From: Linum tenue | Lineage: Eukaryota; Streptophyta; Magnoliopsida; Malpighiales; Linaceae | Length of the DNA: 64,000 bases | Assembly (NCBI GenBank): GCA_946122785.1 | Contig: CAMGYJ010000011.1 | Location: forward strand, 40,388,513-40,452,512 | Reading direction: 5' to 3' | Part shown: positions 57,658 through 64,000 of the stretch, in pieces | How positions within the stretch are numbered: position 1 is the first letter of the stretch | How the letters are laid out: the number at the start of each line of letters is the position of its first letter | Position numbers and translations under genes: made by a program | Notes under the pieces: generated by a model | What the model was told of the DNA's origin: nothing | Database searches by the model: none | The model's input: the letters and a program-made list of their open reading frames with translations, nothing else

Positions 57658-57854
57658 TGTTAAGTTTCTTCAAGTAGGGCAAAGGATTGGCCGAAATTCA
57701 CAGAGACAACAACTGGCTGCTCTGTTCTTTTATATCCAGCTTTGTAATTAGGATTACAGATAAACGCCAAGTGTCACATGTTGACTGACTATGTTTAAAT
57801 CATAAACTGTTCTTTAACGGCTAATCTATTATAAAGATAAAACGGTGCGCAACA
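57658..57854 (-). repeat. 5' LTR of copia, right arm (197 bp)
   Basis: On the minus strand it opens TGTTGCGCACC and closes CTTAACA, followed by TGGTATCAGAG. It retains the 8 bases lost in the left copy. Confidence 0.85.
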
Positions 57855-57952
57855 CCTACTCAATCAACTAGCCGTCTCTTTCATTCCAAAATGTTTCCTC
57901 TTCTTCTGCGTTTCGGATGTTCTTCTTCTCTACAATCCTTCTATGATCGAGA

Positions 57953-58207
57953 CTATTTCAAATTATCAACTCTGTCAGAATCGCTTCGCCATTTTCTGGT
58001 CTTCTCTGGCAGAAGAAGGGTTTCGGCGCCGCTAACTGCTGCATCTCCCAACCATAGCTGTTGATTGAGAGATCCGGAAGCTTGAAGGATGGTGGTTGGT
58101 GAGACGCTGACGACGTTAACGGAAGGCCCTAATCCCGAAGGAGAAGGGGACCTCAAGCCCGTTGAGTTAAGTTTGGGCTTTCGAGGACGCCGTTTATGGT
58201 TCGCCAT
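57953..58207 (-). other. Small open frame of unknown nature, right arm
   Basis: Counterpart of 34381-34635 (MANHKRRPRKPKLNSTG...), 84 codons, no domain recognised. Confidence 0.25.
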
Positions 58208-58437
58208 TTGTCTAGGACGACGTCAGTGACCGGTTGTTCCGCGAACTTTGTTGGTCCGATCTGAGGCTTCTGCTTGGAGTAATGGGAGCAGAGATCGGAG
58301 ACGGAGGCAGCGTGAAGTCGGGGAGCGGAGGGACGAAATTGAAGGGTGAATGGTTCTTGTTCGTGGTCGATTATGGTTTGCTTGTTGATTTGGGGGTGTT
58401 AGGCCAATTTGGCTTCGGGGACGGAGGCAAAGTCGGT

Positions 58438-58875
58438 TAGCTCTGGTTAGCCGTATAATCACAGTTAATCGACTCTAGTTACTCGGCTAACCAAAGCATC
58501 TCCATCACCTTCTAACCGGCGGTTACTTGGTAACCAAAAACTGATTGGCCAACCCTATTGGTAGGGGTAGTAGTGCATGGGCTTAGTAGTCCAATCAGGA
58601 ATTTTCTTGTGGTATTGGCGTCGAGTAGGCTAGGATTGATAGTAAGGTTTGGGGTTAACTAGGGTTACGTATTTGGTTTATTCGCTTATATATTGTAACT
58701 ATGACATTAGTAATGTTTATTGAATAATAAAGTAAAAGTTTATCAACACCAACATCGTTATCTAGCTTGTAAGCTACAAGCAAACTCCCGAATCTGATAT
58801 TTTCTATTCATCACCGGATCATACTAGTCATAAGTATATTTAAGCTTTATGGTAAGCACTAACAATTTGACATAC
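58438..58875 (-). other. Intron 2 of the transporter gene outside the duplication
   Basis: Non-coding. On the plus strand the part 58660-58745 (atatattgtaactatgac, gtttattgaataataaagt) looks like an LTR R/U5 with a polyadenylation signal, but no ends were found. Confidence 0.35.
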
Positions 58876-58955
58876 CTGTTACAGCTTGGGCATACCCAAT
58901 AGTCATACCTCCGAGAATCGCCATGAGATGGAGGTTGGCGGAAAAGCGTAAAGTC

Positions 58956-61441
58956 CTTGAAAGAAAGTTAGAAACAAATTATAATTCGAATCGATAAATT
59001 GAAGAGAATTAAGTTGATGCAAACTGACTTAATTAATATCAATGCATGACATATTTATGCATGCACGTACCTAAATGATCGAGGAGTGTGTATTTGATGT
59101 AGTGATGATTGCAGCCCACTTTTCCTCCCTGTTCGCCCTTTGTTTAATGTTCGTGGGAGTGAGTGAGGGTAGAGAGGGTGTGATGATTGATGACAGTTGG
59201 TTGATGATGATGATGATGGTGAAGGGTATTGGGTTCTCAAAAGTCTTTGGATCGGGCTGTAAAGTGGAGGAGCGGAGTTCAAAGGCCGCACTGGGTTTGC
59301 TGCTGGGTCCTTCAATGGCCTGCAACTCCACCAATCTAACTTTTCTGAATCCAAATGTGCCATTCTTGTGCTGGGGAGCTTGTGTATAGGAATAGGATTC
59401 CCCCTGCTTGGGTGAGTTCTTTCGCCTATCTTATGTGCGCTATGAAGGAATCATTAATTTGGAGTTGCTTTTTGCCACATAGCTTAATTTTGACACAAGA
59501 GATAGGATAGGAGAAAAAAGCTATTTCGTTTATTTTTTTTTTTTATAATTCTCGTTGAACTGTTGAAGTTATCATATATACTCATCAACCGAAAACCCTA
59601 ATCGGCTAAAAGCCTAAAACATAGCAATGTGAACACGAACACGAACAACAAAAGAAATAGTTATGACACTGTTTAAGCAAATAAATTATAACGAGCGATC
59701 GATATGGTACTTTTTTTCCAAAATTTTGTACGTAGTACTCGGCCGAATCTCAAAAATGCGCACTTCTCATTCATGTTCTTAATTAGAACAAGTTCAACTG
59801 TGCACCTCCAATAACGCACCGTATCATGTTGATGTCTCGCGCTCTTGCACGAGTAGTGGTTCTTTTTCCTGCTCTTCATGTCGTGCTAGAGATCGTGTTT
59901 ATGGTGCCACGCTCTCAACCAGTGAGGCACCATGACTTTTGGATTCTGTGGTAGCACCGTTGGACTGGACTTTAAGAAGATGCATATACATGATCCAGAA
60001 ACTTGGCAACAAATTTGACTCGCAGTGTAATAATGGACACATAGAGTCGGTTTCCCACACATTGACTAGTCCCTTTCTTCATACATACAAAAGGTTTTCG
60101 AAAGGGTGTCGCATTCACAAATGTGGGCTGCAATCAACAACTGTAGACTAGACCAGTGGGTTCGCATCTGCGTTTAAATCAGAAGTCAGCTCATCCTCTG
60201 CCACTTGATTGATCTCCTCGTCACATGAGTTAGATACACCAGTATACTCCTCTGAATCATTGCTACCACTAAGCTGAAGCTATGAAATTCCCACAAGCTC
60301 AATTTCATTGCCGCTTGACATATCCTAGCAAAAAAACAAACATAAATATATAGGGCGTGGTCTCACTTGAAGCAATTGCGCGTATAAATAATAGAAAAAG
60401 GGATTTAGTTTAAAGGTGGGCGACAATTGTATCAAATTATACCGATTTGGACCGAATAGAATTTGATCGAATATGTTTCGATCCTAAAAACAATCTAAGT
60501 GTGAAGAAAAAGCGAACAGTCAAACACTGGAAAAGAAATAACAAACTATAAAGAGCCTAGCTAAATAGGGCCGTAAACCCCATATATAGCTTTCGTCTTC
60601 CTCGCTAACTAAATAAACTAATTAAAATGTGCATGAATTAGCAGGATGACCCAATCTGCCATGTTAGTTTGTATGTTCCCTACTTCCCTTGCTCCAAGAA
60701 AACCCTTAACGCCACTGGAGACAACGTAAATGGTGCAATTATATATGTGTAAGAATTTTTGATCGAAATTTTCATTGAAAATGACCTACTCTTGCTCTGC
60801 ATATCAACAATGTGTATCAAATCAATGCACCAAACAGACTTTTATTGACACCTATCAATCCAAATCTGCCCATTGAACAAAACAATTAACCCATAAATCA
60901 CCTCAAATACGAACCCTAAATGGCCCTTTAATTCCTCGCTTCCTTTGTTTCTTTGGCTGACCGGCGACTAGCTATCTGTAAGCACACAAACCAAACAGGA
61001 CCTGGACCGTTACCATAAAGCTTTTGCAAATAAATACAAATGGAAGGCAGGGTGTGGGGGAAGAAGAAATGGATATATAGATATCTCCACTCATCATAAG
61101 ATCAATTAATTACACCCCATTACTCCCAACTGAAGCCACCAAAGTTTAGGTAGCTGGGCACCCTAACTCTGATTAGTACATTAATTAACATATAGCTGGA
61201 AGTACGTAATTAATCCAACAATATTAGGTAGCTGGAACAACGGCTCAATCACTAATGCAGTAAAGTAGGAGACAGACATGCACACTAGTACTATACCATA
61301 ATCAAGAATCTCACATGTCCTATCTACCTGAAAACAACGATCCCAACATACACAGACATATGCAACAGGAAAGAGAAGGAGAGAGAGGAGGAGAAGAAGA
61401 AGAAGAAGAAGAAGAAGAAGAAGAAGAAGAATCCATGGTAC
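58956..61441 (-). other. Intron 1 of the transporter gene (predicted)
   Basis: About 2.5 kb. It contains AT-rich text, an open frame of 102 codons (59363-59055) whose end at tttag|gtacgtg would splice in the same phase and might be an alternative first exon, and a degenerate acidic open frame near 60321-60145 (MSSGNEIELVG, then NDSEEYTGVSNSCDEEI) with an early TAG. No transposon was recognised. Confidence 0.45.
61393..61431. repeat. (GAA)13 microsatellite
   Basis: Thirteen GAA units; on the gene strand a (TTC)n tract starting 11 bases inside predicted intron 1. Confidence 0.95.
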
Positions 61442-61602
61442 CTGATTGGAGAAGTTGAGCCGGCTGCCATAGGGAAACCGGAGGAGAGAGTTTGTGCAGA
61501 TCAGCAGAGTGAGAGAAAGAGGAAGAGGGCAGTAGTTTGAATGTAGTCTTGGTGTAGAGATGTGTGTGCAGTGCAGTGCAGTAGTGGTTGCTGTTGGCGT
61601 AA

Positions 61603-61612
61603 TCATATATGA
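61603..61612 (-). promoter_or_regulatory. Putative TATA box of the transporter gene
   Basis: On the minus strand TCATATATGA lies about 130 bases upstream of the predicted ATG at 61470, and the sequence between is CT-rich like a plant 5' UTR. Confidence 0.45.
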
Positions 61613-61639
61613 AGAGTAATGAGTCGTCCTATCCTAGCT

Positions 61640-62189
61640 ATGGTCCGAAAGATAGCGGAGCAGTGGGCAGTAAATGCCAATCCCAAAATGGAAAACTCAT
61701 TTATCATGTATATACTTTGGCACAGCTTTTCAAGACGAGGAATAAATTTACTGTATACTCTGTTTATTCGTCCGAAAACTCATACTCTCACATTATACTA
61801 CGATACGAGGTCAGATATATGGTGTATCACTATTACCACCATGCGATGCGATATAATGTGTTGTCCAAATTTATGGCCACAAAACGACGAATGAATGAAT
61901 GACGTTAGGGGGTGAAGTAAAGACTAAACAACACTGAAACACGTTTTTGCTATTTAGAGTAGGAGGATACATTTCCCGCCCCAAACCCGATAAAAAGAAA
62001 TCCGGTTGACTAGCGTAATCCAAAACCCATATGACATCCAGCATAACACCCTTTTTATCAGTTTTCGGATTTTACAGAAAGGAGGAGGCATTATTATTTT
62101 TTCAAAGGGATTGAAGAACAAACCTTTTTTAAAATATTATTTTCAATATAACAATTTCAATTATAAAAACCATTTGGACATATTTTTAA
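61640..62189. other. Intergenic stretch upstream of the transporter gene
   Basis: No recognised coding signal on either strand; short open frames only. Confidence 0.4.
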
Positions 62190-62480
62190 GGATAAGTTTG
62201 AGTAAATTACATCTTTGGCCACTCAAATTATCAATTTTTCCACGTTTGCTATCAAATAAATTTCCCTTTTTACTAGTCACTCGTTTTAAATTTCATTTCA
62301 TCATTGAACACCAACCATCCAATTCCATTGAGTCGACTACCGTGTAGGATGAACTTGATGAAAATAGACGGACAATGACCAACGATGAAATGAAGTTTAA
62401 AGTGAATGTATAATAAACAAGAACATTTTTTGGGTGGCAAATGTGAAAAAGTTAATAATATTCACATAATGTTGTTTGAG
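62190..62480. mobile_element. Possible MITE with imperfect inverted ends
   Basis: ccactcaaattatcaattttt and ccacgtttgct on the left resemble, in reverse, tggcaaatgtgaaaaagttaa on the right. The interior is AT-rich and non-coding. The target duplication was not found, so this stays tentative. Confidence 0.3.
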
Positions 62481-62489
62481 TATTCACAC

Positions 62490-63440
62490 AGAATATTTGA
62501 ATTGTATGATGGTGTGAATACTGAAACTACGTTTATGCAGTATAGAATCGACTAATCATGATTAGAATGATCGCTCTCAAGTAAATGAATTAAGAAAAAA
62601 TATATTTGACAGAGTTGAAGAGGGATCAACCCTCAATAATAGTCACACTAAACCCTAATGCCATACTGGCTACTGCTCCACATATATAGCCGTAGATCCA
62701 AGCAGCAAACTAAACCACAACTTTTTTTTTTAGGACATAAAACCACAAAGCCTCTTGAACGATGGAAAAGAAGAAAAGCACCGGTGTATCTTGTAACCCA
62801 TGTGTCATAAATTTTTGCTTCCACTACAAAGTTTACATGGCTCTACCTTTAAATGATCTTTTAACTAAAAATGTATTTGTAGTGCTTGGAATGAGGAGTC
62901 TTGTTGGCCATAGCTCATCGGTATAATGTGGATCAATGAGAGTAGTAATAGCTAATCTTAATTGGTACAATTTGATAAGGATGCCACGCTTTGATTAGAT
63001 GAATTAACATTCACTTAGTTTTGATCACAAAATTGATTGTATAATTGGCTTTTAAAACATTGGGTCTTATGAGATTGGACTTTGGTTTCCATAGATAAAA
63101 GAAAAGAAGAATTAGGAATAGAAATAACATCTCACTAAAATAAGTTACTTACAATCACATTACTAAATAAAAACTACTAATACAATTATATTAAATAACA
63201 ACTAATTACAACTACAAAAATAAAATGATCCAAGCCTGCCCAAGTCAAAGACCAGTCAACTCTGGTCAATGCTAATCAACGGGTCAGTCCACACAAAAGC
63301 CAAAAAAACTCAATTCACCAATCATGCCCATGTCAGACCAACCCCAACCGGTTTAGTCCACTTCACATACCCAAACCGGTCCAACCCAATCCATAAGCTA
63401 CACAAACATAGAGGGCGGCCCCTATAACCTTTCAAATCCA
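62490..63440. other. AT-rich intergenic stretch
   Basis: No gene recognised. From about 63230 the composition shifts to repeated accggt/ccaacc words, perhaps the start of an LTR that leaves the window. Confidence 0.35.
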
Positions 63441-63472
63441 ATTACATTGTGCCAACACATATGATTTTTGGC

Positions 63473-64000
63473 TATAAAAAGAGCTCTTTAGCTCTGGAAA
63501 AAGAGGAAAAAACAAAAAAACATTCCCTGAACTTTTTCTTCTCTGTCACTTCCTTCCTTCTGCTGATCGACTCCTTCCTCAAAATTCCAAACAAAAAAAG
63601 AGGGAAAAACAACAACAAGAACAACAAAAAAAAACTTCTTCCTTCTTCCTCTTCCCTACGAAAGCTCTTCATCTTCTTCTTCCCCATGCCCCCACTTCCG
63701 AAAAAAAAAGGGGGACTGCTTTCTGGGATTTGGATCTCTCCTCCTCTTTCCCCACGGCAGAATTCCCTCTTCTTACAGAAAAGAAAAAAAGAAAAAAAGA
63801 AAGAACCCAACATCAGGCTTCTTCTCCTTCCTCCTCACGAGCTGTAGAAAAAGAGAAGGGTGCTTTCTTTTCTTCATCCTCTTCTTCGCCTTCTTCCAGA
63901 CAGCTTCTCTTCTTCTCCCCCGAACTTCCTGCCGAAAACTTCTTCTTTTTCTTCACCGAAACGAATTTCTGCAAAAAGAACAAAGAACAGGCTTCTTTTT
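63473..64000 (+). promoter_or_regulatory. TATA box with long pyrimidine-rich leader at the right edge
   Basis: tataaaaagagctc (63473 onward) is followed by some 500 bases rich in ttctc/cttcc words, with short A-runs. It looks like the start of a transcription unit, either a gene's 5' UTR or the U3-R-U5 of an LTR, cut by the window end. The long open frames on both strands here are low-complexity artefacts. Confidence 0.4.

Larger units (their letters stand above)
53466..57854 (-). mobile_element. Ty1/copia element, right-arm copy, 3'-truncated
   Basis: Mirror copy of the left-arm element without the Athila insertion: LTR 57854-57658, primer site 57657-57647, gag to RNase H down to about 53466, no 3' LTR. 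It sits in intron 2 of the transporter gene in the gene's own orientation. Confidence 0.85.
52441..58437. repeat. Right arm of the giant inverted duplication
   Basis: 5997 bp, reverse complement of the left arm. It lacks element C and keeps the uninterrupted target site. Its outer end is continuous with transporter intron 2 and exons 1-2, so this arm is probably the original locus. Confidence 0.9.
52441..61470 (-). pseudogene. STP-like hexose transporter gene, 5' part, truncated at the fold-back
   Basis: Predicted exons on the minus strand are 61470-61442 (MAAGSTSPI), 58955-58876 (RTLRFSANLHLMAILGGMTI, then GYAQAVTG), 53220-52896 and about 52785-52441. Borders are CAG|GTACCATGG, TTTCAAG|GAC, ACAG|GTATG, GTTAG|GTGG and ACAG|GTTAGG, and phases fit. 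It corresponds to the first transmembrane segments and central loop of a monosaccharide/H+ symporter (major facilitator superfamily, plasma membrane), including VRDSPQWLLEHE, like the PESPRWL signature. Intron 2 (58875-53221) contains the truncated copia. Damage: a 5-bp duplication ttgta in exon 3 (near 53100) and loss of the intron 3 acceptor AG (left arm gtcag, here gtcaa). Coding stops being collinear at 52441, so later transmembrane helices are missing. Confidence 0.75.

Noticed and set aside
61181..61606. 141-codon minus-strand open frame with a poly-Leu run
   Set aside because: The Leu run is the (GAA)13 microsatellite read in one frame; the predicted transporter exon 1 uses another frame of the same stretch.
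63449..63847. Long open frames on both strands at the right edge
   Set aside because: Low-complexity Lys/Phe/Ser/Leu translations of a purine/pyrimidine-biased leader, open on both strands at once.

Overview
This window is repeat-dense nuclear DNA of a flowering plant, probably a eudicot. Evidence: GT-AG introns, a Mutator-like element (MULE) with a plant mobile domain gene, Athila-type Ty3/gypsy elements primed by tRNA-Asp, a Ty1/copia element primed by initiator tRNA-Met, a neprosin-domain gene relic and an intron-rich STP-like sugar transporter gene. The species cannot be told from the sequence. No rRNA, tRNA or CRISPR array was seen.

Left part (1-16.7 kb). A MULE occupies about 1-6.4 kb, cut by the left edge: a plant mobile domain gene (+) converges on an apparently intact three-exon transposase gene (-), followed by a subterminal array of nine short dyads. 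Then come a LINE endonuclease relic (about 6.4-6.9 kb), a CACTA-type end with CGTCGC/GCGACG arrays (7.6-9.6 kb), a 947-bp non-autonomous hAT element with a perfect 8-bp target duplication (9711-10657), a relic Athila-like LTR (11.0-11.6 kb), a gypsy-type LTR in reverse orientation (11851-12813), a broken neprosin gene (13.84-14.94 kb) and a degenerate short-period tandem repeat (15.9-16.6 kb).

Middle (16.7-50.2 kb). Three Athila-type elements lie here. A (16685-34057) is pol-less and carries B (23790-33397, TSD agaac) inside its 3' LTR. B keeps gag, protease and the third ORF but lacks reverse transcriptase and nearly all of integrase. C (38019-50240, TSD gtgag) is the only one with a full gag-pol order, though broken by stops and frameshifts. 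Each family carries its own short palindromic module at the same place in the LTR, and the same module again between pol and the third ORF.

Right part (34.2-64 kb). The most unusual structure is a giant inverted duplication: left arm 34157-52360 (interrupted by element C), an 80-bp spacer 52361-52440, and right arm 52441-58437. Each arm, about 6 kb without C, holds a copia element truncated at its 3' end plus exons 3 and 4 of the sugar transporter gene. The right arm joins transporter exons 1 and 2 and a putative promoter near 61.6 kb, so leftward transcription would yield a hairpin RNA. Inferred order: copia into transporter intron 2, decay, inverted duplication, then Athila C into the left arm only. 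The rightmost 2.4 kb holds a possible MITE and, at the edge, a TATA box with a pyrimidine-rich leader.
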